Below are positions 1 through 14,718 of a DNA stretch of 64,000 nucleotides, in pieces. The notes beneath the pieces were generated by a model that saw only the letters and a program-made list of their open reading frames with translations, had not been told where the DNA came from and ran no database searches. The translations under genes and the position numbers were made by a program. The stretch's first letter is position 1. Each line of letters starts with the position of its first letter. Location of the stretch: assembly GCF_017591435.1 (NCBI RefSeq), contig NC_059297.1, positions 6,132,671 through 6,196,670 of the forward strand, read 5' to 3'. Origin of the DNA: Portunus trituberculatus. Its lineage: Eukaryota > Arthropoda > Malacostraca > Decapoda > Portunidae.

Positions 1-1231
<1,231 letters not shown>

Positions 1232-1589
1232 ACCTGCCGCCCGGTGGAATACTCCAGGAGAGGTACTTACGGGGATGTAGGCAGTGCTGCAGACTGAGTG
1301 ATTCCCGTGTCCTCTCTTCCCGGTTCCCTTTGTGGTCTCATTTATACAATTGAGCAGCTGCAGCCTGCCCTCTAAAGACAACTTCTACTACTTCCTACAC
1401 TACACTACAACACCTTACACTTTTACACTCTCTTCAAATCAAAATTTAATAATGGCTTCACCACGCCCTGCCTCGGAGTCCCCCTCTGGGGAGGGGACCA
1501 TAAATGTCCCCAGGTCGGACTGCCCTCTGCTGTCGACCTTGGGTGTCTTGACACTTCATCTAATACTTTCACTATCAATTTCTGCAACA

Positions 1590-2260
1590 TTCGTGGCCTT
1601 CGTTCTAATTTTCAATCTGTGGAACACCACCTCTCCTCTACTAAACCTCATCTTCTCTTCCTAACTGAAACACAGTTGTCTGTGACTACTGACAGCAGCC
1701 CCTTTTCTGTTCCCTCCTACTTGCTCTATCCTCATTTTCAATCCAAAGCTGGATGTTGCGCATACGTGCGTAACGACACCACTTGCTCTCGTGCCCACAA
1801 TCTTGAATCTTCAGAATTTTCTACCATCTGGCTAAGACTTCAATGTCACTCTCTAACTAAATTCATCTGTGCTGTATACCTCTCACCTAATTCCTCTGAC
1901 TATGTAAAATTCTTTGACTATTTGACTTCCAAGGTGGAGCACATCTTATCTCACTTTCCTTTTGCTGAGATCTCCATTTTAGGGATTTCAATGTTCACCA
2001 CCAGCTTTGGCTTTCATCTTCTTTCACTGACCAACCTGGTGAACAAACCTTCAACTTTGCTATCCTTCATGACCTAGAGCAGCTAGTGAAGTTCCCTACC
2101 CGTATTCCTGACCGCCTTGGAGACACGCCCAACATTCTTGATCTTTTCCTAACCTCCAACCCTTCTGCTTACTCTGTTAAACTTTCCTCTCCGTTGGGCT
2201 CCTCCGACCACAATCTAATTTCCGTTACCAGTTCTATCACTCCAGTGCAGCCTCAGGACC
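1590..2260 (+). pseudogene. LINE endonuclease domain, frameshifted
   Basis: The endonuclease/exonuclease/phosphatase fold that nicks target DNA in APE-type LINEs is spread over two frames. The first part (1619 to about 1985) reads through LTETQ, the catalytic Glu region, to an ILG stretch. At that point the expected GDFN motif is destroyed by an indel near 1985. The frame resumes around 2000-2090 and ends with FPTRIPDR, ILDLFLTSNP and SDHNLIS, the last holding the conserved Asp-His pair. At least two frame changes lie between these blocks. Confidence 0.8.
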
Positions 2261-2396
2261 CGCCTAAGCGGAGGTGCTTCTGGCATTTTAACTCTGCTAA
2301 GTGGGAGGAACTAAGGCAGTACTATTCTGATTTCCTTGGGATGATTATTGTTTTCATGTCAGAGATCCTTCTCTTTGTGCCGAGCGCATAACAGAG

Positions 2397-4388
2397 GTGA
2401 TTATCTCTGGCATGGAGCTATACATTCCTCATACTTTCTCTAACCCTAAAGCTAAAAAGCCTTGGTTTAACTCTGCTTGTTCTCGTGCTGTCAATGATAG
2501 AGAGGCGGCTCACAAACGGTTCCGTAGCCATCCAACTGCTGAAACTCATGCCCTATATATTTCTGCCCGTAATCATGCCAAATCTATTCTCCAACTTACT
2601 AAAAACTCTTTCATCAATAGAAAATGTCAAAGTCTTTCCAATTCTAACTCCTCTCGAGATTTCTGGCATCTAGCCAATAATATCTCTAACAACTTTACTT
2701 CTTCGTCTTTCCCTCCTTTACTTCATCCAGATGGCTCTACAGCTGTCTCTTCTTTTCTAAAGCTGAACTCTTCGCTCAAACCTTTGCTACCAACTCAACT
2801 TTGGATGATTCTGGGCATATTCCTCCTACTCCTCCACCCTCTGACTACTTCATCCCTAAAATTAAAATTCTTTATAAAGACGTTTTCCTGGCCCTCTCTG
2901 GCCTTGATTCTCGGAAGGCTTACGGTCCGGATGGAGTCCCTCCTGTTGTTCTCAAAACTGTGCTTCCGAACTCGCTCACTGCCTGGTCAAACTCTTTCAT
3001 CTGTGTCTCTACTTCTATTTATCCTTCTTGCTGGAAGTTTGCTCACATTCAACCTGTCCCTAAAAAGGTGACCACTCCAATCCTTCTAACTACCGCCCTA
3101 TAGCTTTGATTTCCTGCCTTTCTAAAGCCTTTGAGTCTATCCTTAATAGGAAGATAATGAGGCATCTATCAGCTCACAACCTTCTCTCTGATTGCCAGTA
3201 TGGTTTCCGTAAAGGCAGATCTACTGGTGATCTTCTTACTTTCCTAACTGAATCTTGGTCATCCTCTTTTAGGGACTTCGGTGAAACCTTTGCTGTCGGC
3301 CTTGACATATCGAAAGCCTTCGATAGAGTCTGGCACAAATCTTTAATTTCTAAACTACCCTCCTACGGATTCTATCCTTCTCTCTGTACCTTCATCTCCA
3401 GTTTCCTTTCCGATCGTTCTATTGCTGCTGTAGTAGACGGTCACTGTTCTTCCCTAAAACTATCAACAGTGGTGTTCCACAGGGTTCTGTCCTATCACCC
3501 ACTCTCTTTCTATTATTCATCAATGATCTCCTAAATCTGACTCAATGCCCTATCCACTCCTATGCTGATGATACCACCTGCATTATTCAACAGCGTTCAA
3601 CAGACGCCCAACCCAACAACAATTAAATGACTCAAGGCGAGATGCTATAGGACGCCTAACTTCTGATCTTTCACTTGTTTCTGATTGGGGCAGAGAAAAC
3701 CTGGTTTTGTTCAATGCCTCAAAAACTCAATTTCTACAACTATCTACTCGACATAACCTTCCAGACAACTATCCTCTCTTCTTCAATAACACTCAACTTC
3801 CCTCTCCTCTACATTAAACACACTCGGTCTATCCTTCACTAAAAATCTAAACTGGAAATTTCACATCTCTACTCTTGCTAAATCAGCTTCCAAGAAGTTA
3901 GGTGTCCTATGGCGTCTTCGTCCATTTTCTCTCCCTCCCAGCTGCTTGCTCTGTACAAGGGCCTTATCCGCCCGTGTATGGAGTATGGCTCTCATGTCTG
4001 GGGGATCCACACACAGCTTTACTAAACAAGGTGGAATCTAAAGCTTTTCGTCTTATCAACTCTTCTCCTCTAACTGACTGTCTTGATTCTTTAAGTCACC
4101 GCCGCAATGTTGCATCTTTATCTGTCTTCTACCGCTGTTTTCATGCTGTCTGCTCTTCTGAACTTGCTAACTGCATGCCTTCCCCTCCTGCGGCCTCGCT
4201 GCACAAGACTCTCTACTTCTTCTCATCCCTATTCTGTCCATCTTCCTAATGCAAGAGTTAACCAGTATCTTCACTCCTTCATTCCCTACACTGGTAAACT
4301 CTGGAACTCTCTACCTGTGTCTGTATTTCCACCTGCCTATGACTTAAACTCTTTCAAAAGAGGAGTGTCAAGACACCTCTTACGTTAA
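2397..4388 (+). pseudogene. LINE reverse transcriptase region, frameshifted
   Basis: The RT and C-terminal region is split among several overlapping open segments: 2397-2770, 2801-3100, 3106-3480, 3480-3800, 3902-4250 and 4107-4388. It includes the fingers motif AYGPDGVPP, the palm block LDISKAFDRVWH with the first catalytic Asp, and the YADDT box near 3560. Compared with the sister copy at 12393-13701, this copy lacks single bases at about 3454 and 3571 and has an extra A near 3720. The frame breaks are therefore copy-specific. A TAA at about 3816 is shared by both copies, so it was already present in the source element. Confidence 0.85.
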
Positions 4389-4510
4389 CTGGACCCTCCT
4401 TTTAGATTTTTTTTTTTTTTATTTCTACTTTCCTCTTAACAGGGCCTGGCAACCAGCGGGATTTTTTTTTTCCAACACTTTGTTTTCCCTTGGCCAGTGC
4501 CCTTGTAATG

Positions 4511-5214
<704 letters not shown>

Positions 5215-5690
5215 TCTGCTCTTCCACCTACCACTTTCAGTGATTACCAATTTAAATGGTGGAAGTTGAAATCACCACAACAGAAATTCTGGCAGGTTCT
5301 CCAATGTACTGTGAAGCTTGCTTATGATGTCCTCAAACTGACACTGAATTTTGTTTAGAGGTCTGTCTACTACAACTGGCACAAGAATTACTGCCTTGAT
5401 GAAACGAGACAGAATTTCAGGTGTTCCATTGGAGTAACAGTTTAGTATTAATTGCTAGGTTACTATCAATATATATGGCCACTCCTCCAAGACTTCTGTC
5501 CCTCCTGTCTGTGCAGAAAATTTCATAATTGTAGTCTTATTTCTGTATCTTGGATATTTTTGTGTAAGTGTGTTTCTGTAAGGTAATCAAGGGTACTTTG
5601 TCCATGGTGACTATTTCATGCAGTAGTGGAACTTTATTTTGGTTGTTCCTTGGATATAAGCACCTGATGTTAGCTGTGATGTAACTTATC
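5215..5690 (-). pseudogene. Degenerate LINE endonuclease relic
   Basis: Read on the minus strand, this stretch gives a broken translation. It begins with an NIRCLYPRNNQNKVPLLHE-like start and passes through CTDRRDRSLGGVAIYID. It then reads RPLNKIQ followed by EDIISKLH and ends near a position where GDFN would be expected. This order matches the N-terminal half of LINE endonucleases and resembles the block at 50775-52795. Stops and frameshifts are frequent, so it is an old dead copy. The boundaries are approximate. Confidence 0.6.
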
Positions 5691-6020
5691 AAAGGGGGGA
5701 TTAACTGTACCTTGAAGTCACAAGCTGCCGTGCATTAACTCTTTTAACTAGCTAGCGCAGTTCAGCTTATCTCACAGCATTGTAGAGCTCTGAAAAACTA
5801 AATCTAACTCAAGTTTAGTTACAAGTCACTTCCAGTCTAGATAAGGAGAGGGACAATGTACCAGTTTTACATACATGAAAAATGTATTTTGACTATGTGC
5901 TTCAATAAAGTTTAATTCTGATGTTTTTCAATATTATTGGTTTCAACCAATACACCACAAGTAACTATACACATTCTTATGGTCTACATCACACTTCTAT
6001 GAGCATTTCTAACCCCATTT
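5691..6020. other. Intergenic, nothing recognised
   Basis: AT-rich sequence with no ORF, RNA gene or clear repeat that I can support. Confidence 0.4.
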
Positions 6021-6023
6021 AAT

Positions 6024-6236
6024 AAGGTTAGGTTAGGTTAAGTTCCCACACATAATAATACACATTCGGTAAAAGTACAGAACCACTGCTCCCCCCTTTC
6101 CACTCCCCTCCTCCCCCCCAACAAGCTTGGGGGACTGTGGGGAATCAGGGATTTTTGGTGGGGTAGCCAAAGGAGGCGAGATATGGCGTTCCGAAAAAAA
6201 AAATCTAACCTAACCTAACCTAACCTAACCTAACTC
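6024..6236. repeat. Inverted interstitial telomere-type repeats
   Basis: Three units of GGTTA at about 6026-6040 face about six units of CCTAA at 6205-6235. A spacer of about 165 bp carries C-runs and G-runs. TTAGG is the usual arthropod telomere unit. The arrangement could form a hairpin, and could be part of an unrecognised repeat or a healed break. Confidence 0.75.
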
Positions 6237-8331
6237 AGGCTCAGTGTGCTCCGGGAAGCAAAACGGAAACAATTGTGGACTTAGATTCTGGTAGGTACTA
6301 AGAATATTTACTTTATTAATGTGGACATAATAAGGTCGAGCACTCACCAAAACTCTCACTGACGGTAAACACGTTACATATACTGCACTGTGCTATACGT
6401 ATTATACAGATCGGCGTGGAGCAGTGATTCTAGAGAAAAACCCATTCAATCATTACACTACCTACGTTAAATTACACTGAATTACACTTAACATAAGCTA
6501 ACCTATCCAAAAAAATAGTTGGAACGGGTTCTCTTCACATTTACTGTATGTTGTGCACTACCTTACAGAGGTCCAAGACTCTTCATTTATTAGTTCTTTC
6601 AGTTACGTTAATAAATTGTACGATTATGAACACCGACATGATCTCTCTCTCTCTCTCTTTTTTTTTTTTTTTTTTGGCCGTGCAAATTATTGGCTCACCG
6701 AAACTGCAAACATCTTTAAGGCGAAAATAGGTCATAAGAATTTCATGCTCTCTCGCGTCCAACGGGATAGTGTATCGCCTTATATTTAAATAATGGGTGG
6801 TAAGGCTCAAGTATGCACTGACAGAAGGTGTTGAAGAGTGCCACCACAAGGCGATGTTCAAGTTGCGTCATTGCAATGCCCATCAGCTGACTTCGGCCGA
6901 CCTTCCCCCCCTCTGCCAGAAAACCGGCTCTCCACTACACGCTAGGAATGCCCTATTTCCATCACACCAGCTACACACATACGCATGGGGTCGGGCACTG
7001 TACTAAAATAATGCCAACAGGGTTTAGGTTAACCAATTGGGTGTTAAATGCAAAGATTTTCCTCACCCGAGTCACAGAAGGTGCCAGCCTGAGCGCCATG
7101 GTGTCGTCTGTTGTCTGTTCGCGCGGCGGGGCGGCTCGTCTGACTGTACACCCTTCCTTCCTATAATGGGGCATTCTAATAGCACACCAAATCCATGTTT
7201 TAGACGTACATTTAAGGAAAACAAATTTTCTGTTCTTATGATTTAAAGATGGAAATTGATAAAATTACTAATACGGTATATTTATATTTTGCGTTTTCGT
7301 CGCATTCATACAGTGCGGAAAGCGCGCCAATTTTAAAACGAAAGGATGGTGACTACGTAATCCAATAACCAAACATGATAGTTTCATAAGAAATCACTAA
7401 GCCAAATGAGATGTGAGAATACGGTAAAATCTTGAAAATCCACTGTTTTGCAATTTATATTTATGTGCTATATAGAAAAAAAAAAAAAAAAAAAAAAGCC
7501 AGCTGCTGCTGCTCCACACTGGTGTTTGCTGTTTGGTGATCCAGTGGTGGGGTAGCGCAAAAATAACTTCTAAGCTGACCATTTTTCTTACATATTTTCT
7601 TTTTTCCTGCTTTTAATTATAAATTAATGTCTTTCAAAACTTTTCAAAACTTGAAAGGGTCCAGCAAGCTACGGTAGCTACCCAGAAAGAACTGAATCTT
7701 CCCTAGCGTAATCCAGATATAGCCATTCTGGGGTCAGGTTCAGATGCTAGATGAATTGGGGTTTCTGGAATCTGAGTAGCTTATGCTTACCTACTGGGCT
7801 TACAGAATTTAAAGACTGCCCTGAGCCTTTCCCTTGTCTAGACTCTAGAGGACCAAGGGCTAAGATGACTGTCTTAATTGTGAAAGTGTCACCTTTTTAT
7901 GTAGGTATTTATATTATTCAGTTTGTAATTACAACTATACATCTTCTCATTTCCTTTAGTATACCCAAACCTCTACAATTATTATCATCTCTGCATCCAC
8001 ATACCACTTTACTGTTCAATTCCCAGTGTCCACCTTTGATTGTTTTGCTCCAGATCTGAGATTTGTTTATATAAAGGGTACTCTAAAGATTACATGAAAA
8101 ATACCAACATTAATAAAATAACTAACATGAATTAATTTTTGTCAACAATTCCAGTTGCATCCCCTTTCCAACATCTTATGGGCTAAACACTTCCAGTGCA
8201 TAGCTCTGGTCCTCACCATTTGAAAAGAAAGAGACTTGGTACTTCTATGACTTTTATGTAAAAAGCATAATAACAGGAATTTTTGTTACTGCCGTGAGAG
8301 CTAAGTGTTATGTGCGAGTACTTCAGTGGCA
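6237..8331. other. Intergenic 3' of CCT8, nothing recognised
   Basis: Contains T-runs at 6659-6676, an A-run at 7475-7497 and a short GC-rich patch near 7090-7150. Short ORFs here have no domain-like content or splice support. I cannot assign a gene. Confidence 0.4.
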
Positions 8332-8337
8332 TTTATT
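8332..8337 (-). terminator. Candidate CCT8 polyadenylation signal
   Basis: The minus strand reads AATAAA about 140 nt downstream of the CCT8 stop codon. This is a normal distance for a short 3' UTR. It is a motif match only, and cleavage was not observed. Confidence 0.45.
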
Positions 8338-8477
8338 TGTGATTAATACAAGGACATGTTTCAAACCGACTTCACAGTGGTATCTTATCAACAACACAAT
8401 GGTTAAGGCAGAGAAGCATATGAGTCAGTGAAAGAAATTTAAATCATATGCATGATTTACTTCAACACAGCACAAGC

Positions 8478-8768
8478 TTAATCATCATCTGGATCCTGAG
8501 CACCCATTCCTCTTGGTTTTGGTCCACCAGCTCTCTTGGCCATGATGATTTGGTCCACCCTAAGAATTTGGGTGGCAGCAGATGTAGCATATTTCATGGC
8601 CCAGTACTTAGTGAGGTAGAGGTCATAGATTTCCTTCTCTGCTGCATCAATTACTCCAGATCCCTCATTTTCACAATCAAACCCAGCATTCTTCTTTCCT
8701 TCAGAATGAGCTGCCAGCAGGTTGGAGAGTGTCTCTTGGTGAGCTGCACCACAGTTATCAGCCAGCAC
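8478..8768 (-). CDS. CCT8: CCT8 exon 9, C-terminus (residues 451-546)
   Basis: Acceptor AAACAG before GTGCTGGCTG. Runs through KNAGFD, TKYWAMKYATSAATQ and VDQIIMAKRAGGPKP to an acidic end and a TAA stop at 8478-8480. Confidence 0.97.
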   Translation of the reverse strand: MLADNCGAAHQETLSNLLAAHSEGKKNAGFDCENEGSGVIDAAEKEIYDLYLTKYWAMKYATSAATQILRVDQIIMAKRAGGPKPRGMGAQDPDDD

Positions 8769-9022
8769 CTGTTTATAAGGAAAGACAATTCTATGAAAAA
8801 TCTCAAATTTTTACATGTCTGAAAAAGATGATGATGTCCTGAGCTCAATGCAGGCTTACCATTATGGTCTTGTCATTGTACAGTTGGCTCCCTATTTGAT
8901 GCAGCAGCTTTCCTACCTATACTTCCAACAAGAGTGACATTCTTTTTCTTGGCAGCTATCATGGCTAGAGTTGCCTCTGCTTTGGATCAAAGGCTTGCCT
9001 TCTCCCTCTTCCTATTCCCATC

Positions 9023-9113
<91 letters not shown>

Positions 9114-12100
9114 ATTCCACATCCACACACACACAGAGCGCGAGAAAGTAGGCGAGAGAGCAAGAGTAAGAGAGGTTGAATAATTTTGAGTGGCCATGTT
9201 TGAAGTGATTTCAGGTGAGTTGCTATGCCAACATTAACTGACAATTGCTGATATTTGATACATGAAACACTGTCCTTCCTCCAGTGCAGATGTAGCCAGA
9301 GAGATAAGCAGGGGTATGAGAAATATAGAAATAAGGAGGGAGAGAAGATGTGGAGATGGACATGGAGTGGAGTTAAGAATAAGAGGTGCGATTTAATTAG
9401 CAGGTCATGACTTCTGTCCATTATACTTACCTGTTGACATGTCACTTCCGGTAGAAATAATGGTATAAAGGCTGCTTCATAAATTATGAATCACATAGTA
9501 AATGAATAACTGAAAACTTTATTACCTATTCCTTTCACCATATATACTTTCAGTGTAAAGTTGGAATGGCATAAATAAAACCATATAAAATACATCCTGT
9601 GCTAAACAGAGGAGAGCCGATGCAACTGCTAGAAAAAGATAGAGGAACTAAAGACAATTTTGATGAGTAATGGTTACAATTGGTAGAGAAATTATATTCT
9701 TGTCATAATATTACTTACTCAATCCATTACAATGAAATTTATTTCATGAAACTAACCTTAGGGAACACTCTTAAAGATTCTGAGAATTTCTTGATGGCAT
9801 ATTGTTCCAGTCCAGGACACTGTGATCCATACTGCTCGATGAAAAGACTTAGCTGAACTTCAGTGCTGCCAGCTCCTGCCACACACCGCCCATCCTGAAA
9901 ATTTGGCACAGTGCACTTACATTCGTATGTCAGATTGTCATTATCAAGTTACAGTCCCAATACTTGAAGTTGTGAGTAGAGGATAATTAGTAAGTTCCAT
10001 TGGCAAAAATAAAGGCAATTAAGAGATATGCTGAACCACAGTACACTCATGCCTCGGTTTTACGGACCCCCATTTAACGGATTTCGGAAGCTACGGACAA
10101 ATTCTGGAGATTCCAATTTTATTTGAAAGTCCCGCGCACTATGGAGACAAAGTCTGTCGGTTCTAAAATTGACCGCTAGTTAGCAGGCAGTCGCCTTGTT
10201 TACATGTGTCTCAGGACGTGCATCGCATTCCTCATTTTTTTTTTCCCCCCTTTTTTCTGTGTTGTGCTTGAATTCTTGTACCAGTGATACAAATTCATTC
10301 ACCATGCCGTCTGAAGCTTCAGTAGAAAGAAAGAAAAGGGTTAATTTAACCGTGGCACAGAAACTCGAGTTGATAAGCAAGTTGGAAAATGGCGCGTCCG
10401 TCAAGATAGTGTGTGAACAATATGGCGTAAAAAAACAAACCGTTTCAGATATCCATAGGGCTAAGGCCAAGCTAACTAAGTATGCTGTGAAGTATTCTGT
10501 TGATGGTTATGCAAGTATGAGTGGTTCTGTAGCACCCCGCAAGCATATGAAGATTGGTAGTCAGAAGCAGTTAGATGAAGCTGTGTACAAGTGGTATGTG
10601 CAGCAGAAAGCTTGTGGGAACAAGGTCACTTCTGGAACAATACGTAATGCGTGTGAACAGCTCAGTAAGCATTTAGGTATTCAGTTCAGTGCTAGTGATG
10701 GTTGGTTATGGCGTTTCAGAAACAGGTATGGATTGCGTAATTCGGTGGTGAGGGGTGAAGCTGGCAGTGCAGATACGGTCGGTTTCAGGTACTCAGAATA
10801 AATTTCTGAGGGCCCCACTATACGATCACGGCAGATCCCAGCATACCAACAGCACAATGCCTCTTCACCATCCATGGTAAGTCTAATTTCATGTATTAAA
10901 AATGCTGAATTTACTTTATTATGTTGTTTATTTACAGTGTATAGGTATTTTACAGTGCCAGATTGGACGGTGTGCTTGATTAAAAGTACAGTTCTTTCTC
11001 GTTCGTAATGTTATTGTTGATATCAGCCACTGTTAGCGTACCATATACATATCTGCCGGAAGCTACAGACAATCGGAACTATTGGACCGGTCTTCCCCCT
11101 TTTTGTCCGTAAAACCGAGGCATGAGTATATTCAACTTTTCTTTTAAAGACAAGTAGAGACCTGGTCAAGTAATGAAGGTTTCTTTTAAAGTGGAAGTTA
11201 TCCACTCATAAGCAGAAATGTTAAGGACTAATGACAAGTTGTTCTAACTCACCCGACACAGTCCCTTGTAAGTGTTGATGGCATCCACCACAGCTCGCTC
11301 AATGTCGTCCATATAATTGTCTGTGGATCCTCGGATGATTATGGTAGCAATTTTTGACTCTTCAGCTTGTTGTCTGTGGGTGAGTCAAGAGTGATATATA
11401 TATATATATATATTTCTTCTTCATAACCAAATAAATCTTGGAGAAAGAAATATCATAATAAAAAAATACAATTAAAACAAAAGTGATAAGAATTACCGGA
11501 AAATTGTTACAGGAATTTCACCAACTTCATCCATGAAGACATGATCACACAAACCAATTTCCTCTTGGGTTGGGCAAGTGATCTTTGGCAGAATAGTAGC
11601 ACCAACAGTCTTACAGAGTCGACGAAGGTCCCATTTGCTGGTGACTCGCACAGCCATAATGTTATACTTGTTGAGGTAGTGGAGGGCCAGATCCCCAATC
11701 TTGCCACCAGCCACGACGACTGTGACACCAGCTTCAGACAGTGCCTTCACCTGAACCAAGAGTACAATGTCAACTTACACACACATTTGAGGAAGATTCT
11801 TTAGCACTGATAAAATAGTCTTTAACAATCAGAAAACTAGAAAATGAAGCACTGAAAAAATTAAGCTTAAACTGCAATCAAATCATTCCTTTTTTAGTTG
11901 ATTTTTCAAGTACAGTCGTTACATATTACAAACAACATCCTTACGTCATTCTCCATCCTGTTCTCCTCTCCCCTTGAGAATGAGGCCAGTTCATCAGCGG
12001 TCTTGATGAGAACAGTTCCTTTGGTCTCAGTGGTGGTCACATCAAAGGGACAGGAATATACAGCTACCTTTGCCTTTTCTTTGGAAGTCACAGATCCTTC

Positions 12101-13667
12101 AACTGTTCGCTGGAAGACCATTCCCTGTAAAGGAGATTACACATTTATCATTATTATCAATTAACCAACTTTGAGCCTCTAACAAAAATTAAATTAAATA
12201 ATATAAAAAACAATAAATAATAAATAAATAAGAATAAATAATTCAAAATAAAAATAAATAATTAACAAAATTATATACAAAAAATGAAATAATAAATAAT
12301 ACAAAATAAATAATAGATAGAAATCGTTTAACAAATAAATCAACAACGTAAAATAAATATTCAGCAAATAAACAAAACAAAACAAAATGACTCTTTCCTA
12401 ACTGAATCTTGGTCATCCTCTTTTAGGGACTTCGGTGAAACCTTTGCTGTCGGCCTTGACATATCGAAAGCCTTCGATAGAGTCTGGCACAAATCTTTAA
12501 TTTCTAAACTACCCTCCTACGGTTTCTATCCTTCTCTCTGTACCTTCATCTCCAGTTTCCTTTCCGATCGTTCTATTGCTGCTGTAGTAGACGGTCACTG
12601 TTCTTCCCCTAAAACTATCAACAGTGGTGTTCCACAGGGTTCTGTCCTATCACCCACTCTCTTTCTATTATTCATCAATGATCTCCTAAATCTGACTCAA
12701 TGCCCTATCCACTCCTATGCTGATGATACCACCCTGCATTATTCAACAGCGTTCAACAGACGCCCAACCCAACAACAATTAAATGACTCAAGGCGAGATG
12801 CTATAGGACGCCTAACTTCTGATCTTTCACTTGTTTCTGATTGGGGCAGAGAAAACCTGGTTTTGTTCAATGCCTCAAAACTCAATTTCTACAACTATCT
12901 ACTCGACATAACCTTCCAGACAACTATCCTCTCTTCTTCAATAACACTCAACTTCCCTCTCCTCTACATTAAACACACTCGGTCTATCCTTCACTAAAAA
13001 TCTAAACTGGAAATTTCACATCTCTACTCTTGCTAAATCAGCTTCCAAGAAGTTAGGTGTCCTATGGCGTCTTCGTCCATTTTCTCTCCCTCCCAGCTGC
13101 TTGCTCTGTACAAGGGCCTTATCCGCCCGTGTATGGAGTATGGCTCTCATGTCTGGGGGATCCACACACAGCTTTACTAAACAAGGTGGAATCTAAAGCT
13201 TTTCGTCTTATCAACTCTTCTCCTCTAACTGACTGTCTTGATTCTTTAAGTCACCGCCGCAATGTTGCATCTTTATCTGTCTTCTACCGCTGTTTTCATG
13301 CTGTCTGCTCTTCTGAACTTGCTAACTGCATGCCTTCCCCTCCTGCGGCCTCGCTGCACAAGACTCTCTACTTCTTCTCATCCCTATTCTGTCCATCTTC
13401 CTAATGCAAGAGTTAACCAGTATCTTCACTCCTTCATTCCCTACACTGGTAAACTCTGGAACTCTCTACCTGTGTCTGTATTTCCACCTGCCTATGACTT
13501 AAACTCTTTCAAAAGAGGAGTGTCAAGACACCTCTTACGTTAACTGGACCCTCCTTTTAGATTTTTTTTGTTTTTTCTCTTTCTACTTTCTTCTTAACAG
13601 GGCCTGGCAACCAGCGGGATTTTTTTTTTTCCAACACTTTGTTTGCCCTTGGCCAGTGCCCTTGTAA

Positions 13668-13703
<36 letters not shown>

Positions 13704-14624
13704 AGAGAGTGGCAAAAGCACACACTCCCAACACACACAGCACAAGGACAAACAACTGAAGGTACTTAACATACAAGTTAGCATACAAACAAACTAGTCA
13801 CTAGGAGTTAGAACAAATGTATGATGTATTACACATACCTGCACCACCTCAGATTTATGAATGCCAGATCCCAGGATTTTGCATATCCTAACATTATCAA
13901 CATTGAAAGTGGTCTTCTCTGGCAGGATGGAGATGCAGGCATTGGCAACAAGTTTGGCAAGGAAGTCTTCATTACCAAACTGCTTACTCATGATGGTTGT
14001 GCGCAGGGCCTTGGTCACCTGTAGTACAAAGATTCATTATGCAAAGGCCACTCAATACACAAAGCTGACAACATTTAAAGATATGCATAACACTTATTAA
14101 TGTATTCAACATGCAAAAATAGCAATATCTGCTTCCAGATATACTGAGCAAAAATTAAGAAAATGGAAAAAAAAATTTATAAGAAAATGTACCTGTTCAA
14201 GGTTACGGGGATCAGTGACTTCCCAGCACTGCAGAGATGGCAACAACTCCAGAGCCTTGTTAACAGCTAGCTGGTAGCCTTCAGCCACATCAGTAGGGGT
14301 GAGGCCCATGCGAATCAAGTCCTCAGCAGCCTCTAGCAAAGCTCCAGCAAAGATAATGACCCAGTTTGTGCCATCACCCATCTCTTGTTCTTGCATCTGG
14401 GATGCAAGCACCATCAGCTTGGCTGCAGGATGTTCAATCTGTGGGGAGGAAACATTAAAAGCATGCATTTTCACAGGACCTGCAATAATTCTTAGTGATC
14501 AGGCAGTGTGGTCATGAAGTACCTTGTCTATTCCAGTATCTTAAACTTGTAACTCTCTTCACATGACGGCCAAAGAGTAAGTCTCCACCTAATCTATAGT
14601 TGCAACTCAACTCTGTACAATCCT

Positions 14625-14718
<94 letters not shown>

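Noticed and set aside
6797..7246. Cluster of 60-70 residue ORFs in a GC-richer patch
   Set aside because: Several overlapping frames on both strands with no family resemblance. GC content alone explains the open frames.
8971..9445. Arg-Glu or Ser-Leu ORFs around (GA)n in CCT8 intron 8
   Set aside because: Repeat translation; the region is intron by the exon 8-9 splice sites.
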